Assembly (NCBI GenBank): GCA_002493625.1
Contig: DKZK01000038.1
Coordinates: 16,420-80,419, forward strand
Source of the DNA: Lachnospiraceae bacterium UBA7076
Lineage (GTDB): Bacteria > Bacillota > Clostridia > Lachnospirales > Lachnospiraceae
Direction: 5' to 3'
DNA length: 64,000 nucleotides
Shown one piece after another: positions 25,229 through 32,992 of this stretch; position 1 is the first letter of the stretch; each line of letters starts with the position of its first letter. A program made the translations under genes and the position numbers. Under the pieces are notes generated by a model. That model did not search any database and was not told the DNA's origin. It saw nothing but the letters and a program-made list of their open reading frames with translations.

Positions 25229-26008
25229 TTATTTCAGATAGTTTCTCATTGTTTTCAGCGCATTCTTCTCCAGACGACTGACCTGTGCCTGTGATATTGA
25301 TATTTCGTCAGCCACCTCCGTCTGAGTTTTTCCTTCAAAAAATCTAAGCTTAATAATGCTGTACTCTCTTTCATCCAGCTTTTTCATTGCTTCCTTCAAG
25401 GATATATTTTCCACCCAGTTTTCTTCCCTGTTTTTCTTATCGCTTACCTGATCCATAAGATAGAGCACATCCTGCCCCTCCTGATAAACAGGCTCATTTA
25501 ACGACATGGGTGTTGCGATGGCGTCCAATGCAATTACAACATGCTCCTTCGGCATATCTATCTCCTTCGCAATTTCCTCTATGGTAGGCTCCCTGTCATA
25601 TTTTTTTGTAAGCATATCCTTTGCATAGATTGCCTTATATGCAATGTCCCTAAGGGACCTTGAAACCCTTATGCTATTGTTATCCCTCAGGTATCTTCTG
25701 CACTCCCCAATTATCATAGGCACTGCGTATGTGGAAAATTTAACGTCAAGACTTCTGTCAAAGTTATCTATCGCTTTAATAAGACCGATACAACCCACCT
25801 GAAACAAATCATCCGCACACTCATTATTATTCCCGACAAATCTTTGTATCACGCTTAGAACAAGCCTTAAATTTCCTCTTATGAACTGTTCCCTAGCCTC
25901 CATGTCACCCTCTGCTATTTTCTCAAATAAAGCTTCCTTTTCCTCATTGCTGAGTAATGGAAGCTTTGATGTATTTACCCCACAAATAACTACCTTGTTA
26001 AGTGCCAT
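25229..26008 (-). CDS. sigG: RNA polymerase sporulation sigma factor SigG
   Basis: The late forespore-specific sigma factor. The N-terminus NKVVICGVNTSKLPLL is the SigG hallmark, which separates it from SigF. Region 2 contains QFIRGNLRLVLSVIQRF, DDLFQVGCIGLIKAIDNFD and KFSTYAVPMIIGECRRYLRD. Region 3 follows, and region 4 ends with ISQAQVSRLEKNALKTM. At 259 residues its length is normal. TTGGAGG precedes the ATG. sigE and spoIIGA, which often lie just upstream in Bacilli, are not here. Its presence indicates that the organism has, or recently had, endospore formation. Confidence 0.95.
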   Translation of the reverse strand: MALNKVVICGVNTSKLPLLSNEEKEALFEKIAEGDMEAREQFIRGNLRLVLSVIQRFVGNNNECADDLFQVGCIGLIKAIDNFDRSLDVKFSTYAVPMIIGECRRYLRDNNSIRVSRSLRDIAYKAIYAKDMLTKKYDREPTIEEIAKEIDMPKEHVVIALDAIATPMSLNEPVYQEGQDVLYLMDQVSDKKNREENWVENISLKEAMKKLDEREYSIIKLRFFEGKTQTEVADEISISQAQVSRLEKNALKTMRNYLK

Positions 26009-26141
26009 ATCAGTAATTCCTCCAACCGTAATCTTGTTACTGTAAAGGATTTACATTTGAGGTATTTTCTATTCAGTTTTTAAGGTGACATTTTTTACCT
26101 TATGTCAGCACGTTAATTAAATTTTGGCGGATATATTTACT

Positions 26142-27584
26142 TTAATACTCCTTTGCAAGCATACTTTCCTTAACCTCATAAAGCTTCTTAGACAGGTCAA
26201 CATAATGGATATGAGGATTTTCGTACCTCTGCTCCTCCTCCCAGACCTGCTTGTCAAGCTGATAGGAAACATAATCCTTAATCTCGTTTAATGAAGGCTT
26301 GTCATAAACAAGCTTGCCATTCTCAAATACAGGAACCTGAAGCTCCTTAACGTCAACATTTTCAAACTTCATTTTTTTCCATGGTTTTATTGGATCAACA
26401 TATGGATATGGCTTTGAAACATCAACCTCCTCATCGTAGAGGGTAAGTAAATCCGCAAGTCCATAGCCCGTCTCCCTGCTGTATATTCTCCACAGCTTTT
26501 TCCTTCCCGGATTTGTTATCTTTTCTACATTTTCTGATATTTTTATTTTAGGTACAAATTCACCATTATCATTTTGTACAGCCGCAAGCTTATAAACGCC
26601 GCCAAAAACAGGGTCGGATTTTGATGTAATCATCCTCTCACCAACACCGTAGGAATCAATTTTTGCGCCCTGCTTCTGGAGCGACTTAATAAGGTACTCA
26701 TCTATGCTGTTTGAAACGACAATTTTGCAGTCAGTCATTCCTTCTGCATCCAGTATTTTTCGAAGCTTTTTTGAAAAATAGGCAAGGTCGCCGCTGTCTA
26801 TTCTTACACCCTTAAGCCTTTTTCCCATCGGAATAAGCACATCCTTTGCAACCTTTATGGCATTTACAACCCCGCTTTTTAAAATATCATAAGTATCGAT
26901 AAGAAGCGTACAGTTGTCAGGGTAAACCTCGGCATATGCCTTAAATGCCTCATACTCAGTATCAAAAAACTGTATCCAGCTATGAGCCATTGTGCCGATT
27001 GCAGGTATGCCGTACATTTCATCTGCAATAACGGTTGCCGTTGCGTCTGCGCCTCCTATATAAGCAGCCCTTGCCCCAAGTATCGCCGCATCACTGCCAT
27101 GGGCGCGTCTTGCGCCAAATTCCATAACTACCTGACCTGCATCCTTTGCCGCCCTGCATATTCTTGAAGCCTTTGTTGCTATAAGCGACTGGAAATTTAC
27201 AGTAAGCAAAAGCATGGTCTCAATAAGCTGCGCCTCTATAACAGGAGCAGTTACCGTTACGATAGGCGTATTCGGGTAACAGATTGTTCCCTCAGGCACC
27301 GCATGAATATTTCCCGTGAATTTAAAATCTGCAAGATACGCAAGGAAATCCCCGGAAAATTCGCCCTTGCTTTTCAGATATGCGATATCCTCATCGGAAA
27401 AATGCATATTTTCAATATATTCCATAAGCTGTTCCAGCCCTGCTGAAACCACAAAACCGCCGTTATCAGGATTTCGCCTGTAAAACATATCAAAACAAGC
27501 TATTTTATCCTTAAAGCCATTCACAAAATATCCGTTTGCCATTGTCAGCTCATAGTAATCCATAAGCATTGTCAAATTTCTCAT
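26142..27584 (-). CDS. pncB: Nicotinate phosphoribosyltransferase
   Basis: Converts nicotinate, PRPP and ATP into nicotinate mononucleotide for NAD salvage. The start at 27584 (MRNLTMLMDYYELTMANGYF) has GGAGG 10 bases upstream and shares its A with the TAA stop of the upstream phosphatase (TAATG). Motifs are TMLMDYYELTMANGYF, FGARRAHGSDAAILGARAAY (with the phosphorylated-His region of the family), GTMAHSWIQ and GVRIDSGDLAYFSKKLR. The 480-residue length fits the clostridial type. Together with the PncC-like amidase at 9962 it completes a plausible Preiss-Handler salvage set. Confidence 0.94.
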   Translation of the reverse strand: MRNLTMLMDYYELTMANGYFVNGFKDKIACFDMFYRRNPDNGGFVVSAGLEQLMEYIENMHFSDEDIAYLKSKGEFSGDFLAYLADFKFTGNIHAVPEGTICYPNTPIVTVTAPVIEAQLIETMLLLTVNFQSLIATKASRICRAAKDAGQVVMEFGARRAHGSDAAILGARAAYIGGADATATVIADEMYGIPAIGTMAHSWIQFFDTEYEAFKAYAEVYPDNCTLLIDTYDILKSGVVNAIKVAKDVLIPMGKRLKGVRIDSGDLAYFSKKLRKILDAEGMTDCKIVVSNSIDEYLIKSLQKQGAKIDSYGVGERMITSKSDPVFGGVYKLAAVQNDNGEFVPKIKISENVEKITNPGRKKLWRIYSRETGYGLADLLTLYDEEVDVSKPYPYVDPIKPWKKMKFENVDVKELQVPVFENGKLVYDKPSLNEIKDYVSYQLDKQVWEEEQRYENPHIHYVDLSKKLYEVKESMLAKEY

Positions 27585-28234
27585 TATCCGCATACCTCCG
27601 TAAATACATCCTCAGGTGTTGCCGCAAATACACACGCGCCCTGCTCTCTCAGGAAATCCTCATCCCGAAAGCCCCACAAAACCGTTATGCAGTCAAGCCC
27701 TGCATTTTTTGCAGTGGCAAGGTCAACCTCCGAATCCCCAACATATACAACCTTACTCCTGTCCACACCAAGCTTTTTAATCGCATAGTTGCAGGAATCC
27801 GGCGCCGGCTTTCTCTTAAATCCTGGCATATCGCCCACGGCAAGGTCGGCATAATCCTTAAAAAATTTATCATAAAGCATATCCACCGCGCTGCCTACCT
27901 TATTTGAGACAATTGCCATTTTTATGCCTTTTTCCTTAAATCTTGCCATAATCTCCGTCACACCCTCATAGGGCTTTGTCTTATCCTGATTGTGCTTATC
28001 GTAATGCTCCTTAAATAATCCAAATGCTCTTTCAAATTCAGCCTCTGATATATCATTTGGCGAACAAAGCTCCATAAGCCGTCTTATGCCGTTTCCCAAA
28101 AAAAGCCTTACCTCAGCCCGTCCACGTCTTTGCCAGCCCATGCCGTCCATAGCAAAATTTACACTGTCGGTAAGGTCGTCAAGGGTGTCTAAAAGTGTTC
28201 CGTCCAAATCAAATAAAACCGCCCTATATTTCAC
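27584..28234 (-). CDS. HAD-family phosphatase, phosphoglycolate phosphatase-like
   Basis: A 216-residue HAD hydrolase of the Gph/PpaX type. Motif I is FDLDGTLLDTLDDL (nucleophile Asp9, acid Asp11). A helical C1 cap follows. Motif II is MAIVSNK, motif III is FKRKPAPD with the conserved Lys, and motif IV is VYVGDSEVDLATAKNAG. Likely substrates are phosphoglycolate or pyrophosphate, but HAD specificity cannot be read from motifs. It is translationally coupled to pncB, which hints at a role in nucleotide or pyrophosphate metabolism. Confidence 0.88.
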   Translation of the reverse strand: MKYRAVLFDLDGTLLDTLDDLTDSVNFAMDGMGWQRRGRAEVRLFLGNGIRRLMELCSPNDISEAEFERAFGLFKEHYDKHNQDKTKPYEGVTEIMARFKEKGIKMAIVSNKVGSAVDMLYDKFFKDYADLAVGDMPGFKRKPAPDSCNYAIKKLGVDRSKVVYVGDSEVDLATAKNAGLDCITVLWGFRDEDFLREQGACVFAATPEDVFTEVCG

Positions 28235-28270
28235 TGCTATTCCTCCGTAAATTTATTCCAAAAGTTTCCG

Positions 28271-28299
28271 TTGTAAATTTTTCCAAAAACATTTATACT
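28271..28299 (+). promoter_or_regulatory. Probable sigma-A promoter of the response regulator gene
   Basis: TTGTAA (28271-28276), 17-base spacer, TATACT (28294-28299). The site is 42 bases before the ATG at 28341, which has AAAGGAG as ribosome binding site. Confidence 0.65.
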
Positions 28300-28340
28300 A
28301 TACACGTTGATATTATAAGCCTTTTAAAGGAGATATACAA

Positions 28341-28955
28341 ATGAATTTAAAAAATATTATGGTAATTGATGATGATATATCTCTTTTACATGCACTTGAA
28401 AATACACTCATCAAAGCAGGCTACACCGTCAATCTGGCAAATTCAGGAAAGGAAGCGCTCTCAAAAATAAAAAAGGGATTTATTCCCGACATCATATTAC
28501 TGGATTTAGTCATGCCTGATATGAACGGATTTGAAACCTTCAGCGCAATACGTTCCATTACAAACACTCCTATTATTTTTATTACTGAAATTAAAAACAA
28601 TGAAACGGAGCTTTCCTGTCTTGAGCTTGGCGCCGTTGATTACATAACAAAACCATTTATAAACGATATACTTTTGGCAAGAATAAGAATCCACTTAAAT
28701 ACCCAGACTCATACATATGAAAAAAAGGCAAAGGTCGCAGCCACATACGATACGGAAAAACTCACAAGCATGGACGCCCTTCTCACGGACACGGAGTTTA
28801 ACGTGGGCAAGCTTATTGCAATGGGGTATTCCAATCAGGAAATTGCCGACCGGCTTAATTTTTCTTACAGCTATGTCAAGAAAATTGCCTACCGCATATT
28901 TGATAAATTAGACATCAGTAAACGCGCCGATGTAAGAGAATATTTCATGAAATAA
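28341..28955 (+). CDS. Response regulator with LuxR-type DNA-binding domain
   Basis: A 204-residue two-component regulator. The receiver domain (1-118) has acidic residues Asp10-Asp12, phospho-acceptor Asp55 (ILLDLVMPDMNG), Thr82 and Lys104 (YITKPF). The C-terminal helix-turn-helix (about 147-204) reads GYSNQEIADRLNFSYSYVKKIAYRIFDKLDI, a LuxR/NarL-type motif. The KPF switch is more typical of OmpR-type receivers, so the domain pairing is slightly mixed. No histidine kinase is adjacent, so it is an orphan. It is monocistronic, with its own promoter and a hairpin after its stop. Confidence 0.88.
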   Translation: MNLKNIMVIDDDISLLHALENTLIKAGYTVNLANSGKEALSKIKKGFIPDIILLDLVMPDMNGFETFSAIRSITNTPIIFITEIKNNETELSCLELGAVDYITKPFINDILLARIRIHLNTQTHTYEKKAKVAATYDTEKLTSMDALLTDTEFNVGKLIAMGYSNQEIADRLNFSYSYVKKIAYRIFDKLDISKRADVREYFMK

Positions 28956-28998
28956 CTGCCGCAGTAAAGAATACGTTTTCCTGCGGCATATCCTTGTA

Positions 28999-29129
28999 GC
29001 TATATGCTCAAAAAACACGCTTTCACTCGATTCAGACGTAGCGGCACTAAAAGCCGGTCCTGAGAGGTATATAGCAAGAAAAATGTTAAGCGAAAGCGTG
29101 TTTTTCTTGCTATATATCTCAAGACCGGC
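28999..29129. repeat. Intergenic hairpin element with competing stems (convergent terminator)
   Basis: It lies between the convergent 3' ends of the response regulator and typA. Stem 1 joins GCCGGTC (29053) to GACCGGC (29123-29129) and TATATAGCAAGAAAAA to TTTTTCTTGCTATATA. Stem 2 joins ACACGCTTTC (29016-29025) to GAAAGCGTGT nearby. The two stems share the segment around 29092-29117 and so are mutually exclusive. The shared core of the hairpin family is present at 29027-29046 (CGATTCAGACGTAGCGGCAC). Confidence 0.75.
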
Positions 29130-29148
29130 TCTTATTACTGTTGCGTTT

Positions 29149-30984
29149 TTAGCTCTGCATTGCCCTTTTTGCCCTCATACGCTGGGTAGGGTCAAGTATC
29201 TTCTTTCTGATTCGGATTGACTTCGGCGTAATTTCCAAAAGCTCATCCGTATCTATAAAATCCAGTGCCTGCTCAAGACTCAAAATTTTCGGCGGCGTAA
29301 GCTTTAAGGCGTCGTCTGAGCCTGACGCTCTCGTATTTGTAAGCTGCTTTTTCTTGCAGACATTTACCTCTATATCCTCCGTCTTTCCGCACTGACCGAC
29401 TACCATTCCTCCATACACCTGCTCACCGGGACCAATAAAAAGAGTTCCTCTTTCCTGGGCATTGAAAAGACCGTAGGTTATGGACTCTCCCGACTCAAAC
29501 GCAATAAGTGAGCCCTGGCTTCTGTAATTCATATCGCCCTTATAGGAATCATATCCATCAAAAATCGTATTTATAATTCCGTTTCCTTTTGTGGCTGTCA
29601 TAAAATCGCCGCGGAAGCCGATAAGTCCTCTGGAAGGTATCGAAAATTCAAGTCTTGTGGTTCCGTTTCCGGTAGGCGCCATTCCCGTAAGCTCACCTTT
29701 CCGGTTATTGAGCATATTGATTACCGTACCCGAAAATTCATCCGGCACGTCTATAACTGCTATCTCAAAAGGCTCAAGCCTCTTTCCCTGCTCATTTTCC
29801 TTGTAAATAACCTCTGCCTTGCTTACGGCAAACTCATAGCCCTCACGTCTCATATTCTCAATAAGAACCGATAAATGAAGCTCACCCCGTCCCGAAACCT
29901 TAAAGCATTCCGTTGTATCCGTCTCCTCCACCCGAAGGGAAACATCAGTGTTAAGCTCCCTGAACAGCCTGTCCCTTATATGTCTTGAGGTTACAAACTT
30001 TCCTTCCTTTCCTGCAAGCGGAGAATCATTTACCATAAAATGCATGGCGATGGTAGGCTCTGATATTTTTTGGAAAGGTATCGGCTCAGGGTGCTCCGGT
30101 GAGCAGATTGTATCTCCTATGTGCAAATCAGCAATACCCGATATTGCGACAATGGAGCCTACGCCTGCCTCATTTACCTCAACCTTGTTAAGTCCCTCAA
30201 ACTCATAGAGCTTTCCGATTTTTACCTTAACCTTTTTATCCGGCTCATGGGCATTTACGATAACAGCCTCCTGATTAAGCTTAAGTTTTCCGTTATCAAC
30301 CTTTCCCACGCCGATGCGTCCCACATACTCATTGTAATCAATTGTGCTTATAAGCACCTGTGTTCCTGCCTCAGGGTCACCCGTCGGCGCAGGAATATAA
30401 TTTACGATTGTATCAAAAAGAGGCTTCATGTCCGTTCCCGTCTCATCTGCTGAAAGCGATGCCACGCCTGACTTTGCGGAAGCATACACAAAAGGACAGT
30501 CAAGCTGCTTTTCGTTTGCATCAAGCTCAATTAAAAGCTCAAGCACCTCATCCACAACCTCGTCAGGTCTTGCCTCCGGACGGTCAATCTTATTTATACA
30601 GACAATTACGTTTAAGTCAAGCTCAAGCGCCTTTTTCAGAACAAATTTAGTCTGAGGCATTGCTCCCTCAAATGCATCTACAACAAGTATAACCCCGTTC
30701 ACCATCTTAAGCACACGCTCAACCTCACCGCCGAAATCAGCATGTCCCGGAGTATCGATAATATTTATCTTTATATCACCATAGGTAACAGCCGTGTTCT
30801 TTGAGAGAATTGTTATTCCTCTTTCCCTCTCTATATCGTTGGAATCCATTACACGTTCCGCAACCTCCTGATTTTCACGGAAAACGCCGCTTTGCTTTAA
30901 AAGCTCATCAACGAGTGTTGTCTTGCCGTGATCGACATGAGCAATAATTGCCACGTTTCTCACATTGTCTCTTGTTATTGTCAT
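29149..30984 (-). CDS. typA: Ribosome-associated translational GTPase TypA/BipA
   Basis: EF-G-like GTPase that binds the ribosome and is needed for assembly and stress growth in many bacteria. The G domain has IAHVDHGKTTLVDELL (G1), RERGITI (G2), DTPGHADF (G3) and NKIDRP (G4). Domains II, III and V follow, then the BipA-specific C-terminal domain with KKQLTNTRASGSDDALKLTPP. At 611 residues the length is normal. GAGGT lies before the ATG. It is monocistronic, bounded by the hairpin element at its 3' end. Confidence 0.97.
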   Translation of the reverse strand: MTITRDNVRNVAIIAHVDHGKTTLVDELLKQSGVFRENQEVAERVMDSNDIERERGITILSKNTAVTYGDIKINIIDTPGHADFGGEVERVLKMVNGVILVVDAFEGAMPQTKFVLKKALELDLNVIVCINKIDRPEARPDEVVDEVLELLIELDANEKQLDCPFVYASAKSGVASLSADETGTDMKPLFDTIVNYIPAPTGDPEAGTQVLISTIDYNEYVGRIGVGKVDNGKLKLNQEAVIVNAHEPDKKVKVKIGKLYEFEGLNKVEVNEAGVGSIVAISGIADLHIGDTICSPEHPEPIPFQKISEPTIAMHFMVNDSPLAGKEGKFVTSRHIRDRLFRELNTDVSLRVEETDTTECFKVSGRGELHLSVLIENMRREGYEFAVSKAEVIYKENEQGKRLEPFEIAVIDVPDEFSGTVINMLNNRKGELTGMAPTGNGTTRLEFSIPSRGLIGFRGDFMTATKGNGIINTIFDGYDSYKGDMNYRSQGSLIAFESGESITYGLFNAQERGTLFIGPGEQVYGGMVVGQCGKTEDIEVNVCKKKQLTNTRASGSDDALKLTPPKILSLEQALDFIDTDELLEITPKSIRIRKKILDPTQRMRAKRAMQS

Positions 30985-31084
30985 AACATTTTACCTCTTT
31001 TTTACGTTAAAATATATTCGCCGTTTTAGCCTAAAGCATTATATCACTTGAAACAACGCATTTCAACATAAAAATTTAGGTTTC

Positions 31085-31978
31085 CTAACTGAAACGGTCC
31101 AAAAAGCTTGATATTTTATCTGCCTTATCCATAGCCTTCATTCCGGCATTTGCCGATGCGGAGCCGGTACGTCCCGTAGATGCATTTTCAGAAAGATCAG
31201 ACCTTCCTGCGCCTGCTATCATTGTAGTAACAGGTGCCATCCATATTTTACCCGTACCCCTGTATACATTTACAAGCCCCTCGCCTGATACCGCGGAACC
31301 AAGCAGGCTTTTTCCTGATTTTTCAACGGTAAATTCAAGGCTTCCCGACCATGCGATTGCCATGTTTCCGTCAATCTTCATAACGTCGTTCTCAAGATTA
31401 ATTTCAATAAGCTCCCCCATTGGAACAATGCTCTCAAGCGCCGCAACTCCCTGTCCGTTAAGGGAAAGATTAAACAAACCCTCCCTGCCGAACACAGCAG
31501 AGGATATATTGCTTCTTGCAACAACCTTCTGCTGCACCGTATTGTCGCATGCAAGAAAAAGTCCGTCGTCAAGAACAACCGAACCGCCCCAGCTTGCTAT
31601 GTCAGTGAGAAGTATGTGCCTGAACGTAGGCTCAAGCATAACCTGTCCGTAGCCCTCATATATAGGCTTGACTGCCGACTCACCCGTAACTGCGCCGCTT
31701 ACCATCTTTCCAAGAAAATTTCCTACTCCCTTGACGCCTGTGGACATCTGTACATTTCCGCTTATCCACTGCATGGCTCCTGCCTGTACGGTATAGCCGT
31801 TACCATTCAGGTTCAGGAGAACCTGTCTCTTATTGACATTCATTTTTGCGCTGTAATATTCAATCTTTGAATTATAAGGCGATACGCTCATATCCCTTGC
31901 GTACTCTAAAACCTGCATGCCGCCAAGCTCGCTTTTTACAACTATATTCTGGCTGTTTAAATAACTTTGATATACCAT
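31085..31978 (-). CDS. AIM24 family protein, paralogue 1
   Basis: A 297-residue protein of the AIM24/TRAP-like beta-prism family, named after a mitochondrial protein. Function in bacteria is largely unknown. The characteristic series of Gly-rich strands is present: GNFLGKMVSGAVTGESAV, YEGYGQVMLEP, VVLDDGLFLACDNTVQ and GLVNVYRGTGKIWMAP. A Ser/Gly/Ala-rich tail (about 262-297) is absent from its neighbour. It follows paralogue 2 by 9 bases, so the two form a bicistron. A 46-base stretch (31479-31524) is identical in DNA to the equivalent part of paralogue 2, suggesting recent duplication or gene conversion. Confidence 0.85.
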   Translation of the reverse strand: MVYQSYLNSQNIVVKSELGGMQVLEYARDMSVSPYNSKIEYYSAKMNVNKRQVLLNLNGNGYTVQAGAMQWISGNVQMSTGVKGVGNFLGKMVSGAVTGESAVKPIYEGYGQVMLEPTFRHILLTDIASWGGSVVLDDGLFLACDNTVQQKVVARSNISSAVFGREGLFNLSLNGQGVAALESIVPMGELIEINLENDVMKIDGNMAIAWSGSLEFTVEKSGKSLLGSAVSGEGLVNVYRGTGKIWMAPVTTMIAGAGRSDLSENASTGRTGSASANAGMKAMDKADKISSFLDRFS

Positions 31979-31987
31979 TTTAACCTC

Positions 31988-32746
31988 CTACGCCGTCGGC
32001 GCCATAAGTATTGTTCCGGTTCCACGATATACATTGACAAGTCCCTCGCCTGATACTGCTGAGCCTATCAGGCTCTTGGTTGACTTTTCTACGGTAAACT
32101 CAAGCGTTGACGACCATGCGATTGCCATGTTTCCGTCAATCTTGACAACATCATCCTGAAGGTTAAACTGTATAAGCTCTGCCTGCGGCACAGGGCTTTC
32201 CAGTATGGCAAGTCCCTGACCGTTCAGGGAAAGATTGAATAATCCCTCCCTGCCGAACACAGCAGAGGATATATTGCTTCTTGCAACAATCTTATGCTGC
32301 AGTGAGCTGTCGCTTACAAGAAAAAGTCCGTCGTCCAGTACGATACTTCCTCCCCACTGACCTACATCCACGGAAATAAGATGCTTATATGTAGGCTCTA
32401 ACATAAGAAGTCCCTGTCCTGAATATTCAGGCTTGACGCCTGACTCTCCCGTGACGGCTCCCCCTACCATCTTGCCAAGGAAATTTCCTACGCCCTTGAC
32501 ACCGCTGGACATCTGGACATTTCCAAGCATCCACTGCATTTCCCCTGCCTGAACGGTACAGCCCGTATTGTTTAACTCAACTAATACCTGTCTCTTTTTC
32601 ACGTTCATCTCTGACGCAAAATAAGCTGTCTCCGCCATCTGCGGCGAAACGGATAAATCCTTCTGATGCTCAAAAATCTTGTACTGTCCAAACTGGGCAA
32701 TACAAATCATGTTCTGATTGTCATAAAAATTGTTTAATTGAAACAT
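31988..32746 (-). CDS. AIM24 family protein, paralogue 2
   Basis: A 252-residue AIM24 protein, first gene of the pair. I place the start at 32746 (MFQLNNFYDNQNMICI), 6 bases after GGGAGG; the longer frame adds 23 unlikely residues. It shares the GNFLGKMVGGAVTGESGV, VLDDGLFLVSDSSLQH and GLVNVYRGTGTILMAP strands with paralogue 1, and lacks the Ser/Gly tail. There is no signal peptide, so it is probably cytosolic or membrane-associated from the inside. Two tandem copies with different tails suggest a hetero-oligomer, but this is inference. Confidence 0.85.
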   Translation of the reverse strand: MFQLNNFYDNQNMICIAQFGQYKIFEHQKDLSVSPQMAETAYFASEMNVKKRQVLVELNNTGCTVQAGEMQWMLGNVQMSSGVKGVGNFLGKMVGGAVTGESGVKPEYSGQGLLMLEPTYKHLISVDVGQWGGSIVLDDGLFLVSDSSLQHKIVARSNISSAVFGREGLFNLSLNGQGLAILESPVPQAELIQFNLQDDVVKIDGNMAIAWSSTLEFTVEKSTKSLIGSAVSGEGLVNVYRGTGTILMAPTA

Positions 32747-32858
32747 TGTAATCCTCCCTGAATAAAATGTACAGGCATGAGCAAAGCTTTGTTTTCTCAA
32801 GCATCCGTTGTACAAAATAATGCGTTTTGCTCATGGCTATAAAATGTATTATACCATA

Positions 32859-32941
32859 CCGTCAATCGCAGATTGACGGTGCGCTATTTGCGATGTTCTT
32901 TCGCAAAGTATAATATGCGCTTGTGCATATTATACCACTTT
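32859..32941. other. Cluster of perfect short hairpins downstream of mnmG
   Basis: Three stems follow each other: CCGTCAATC-3-GATTGACGG (32859-32879), TTTGCGA-7-TCGCAAA (32887-32907) and TATAATATGC-6-GCATATTATA (32909-32934). The last can be extended by GCAAAG/CTTTGC to 32941. The last two overlap at their edges and so compete. They lie 52-134 bases after the mnmG stop and before the AIM24 pair, so termination or processing is likely. Confidence 0.65.
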
Positions 32942-32992
32942 GCACATCACTTGTCAGTTTTATTTATGCGTGCTTTCGTCGTAAATTTTTAC

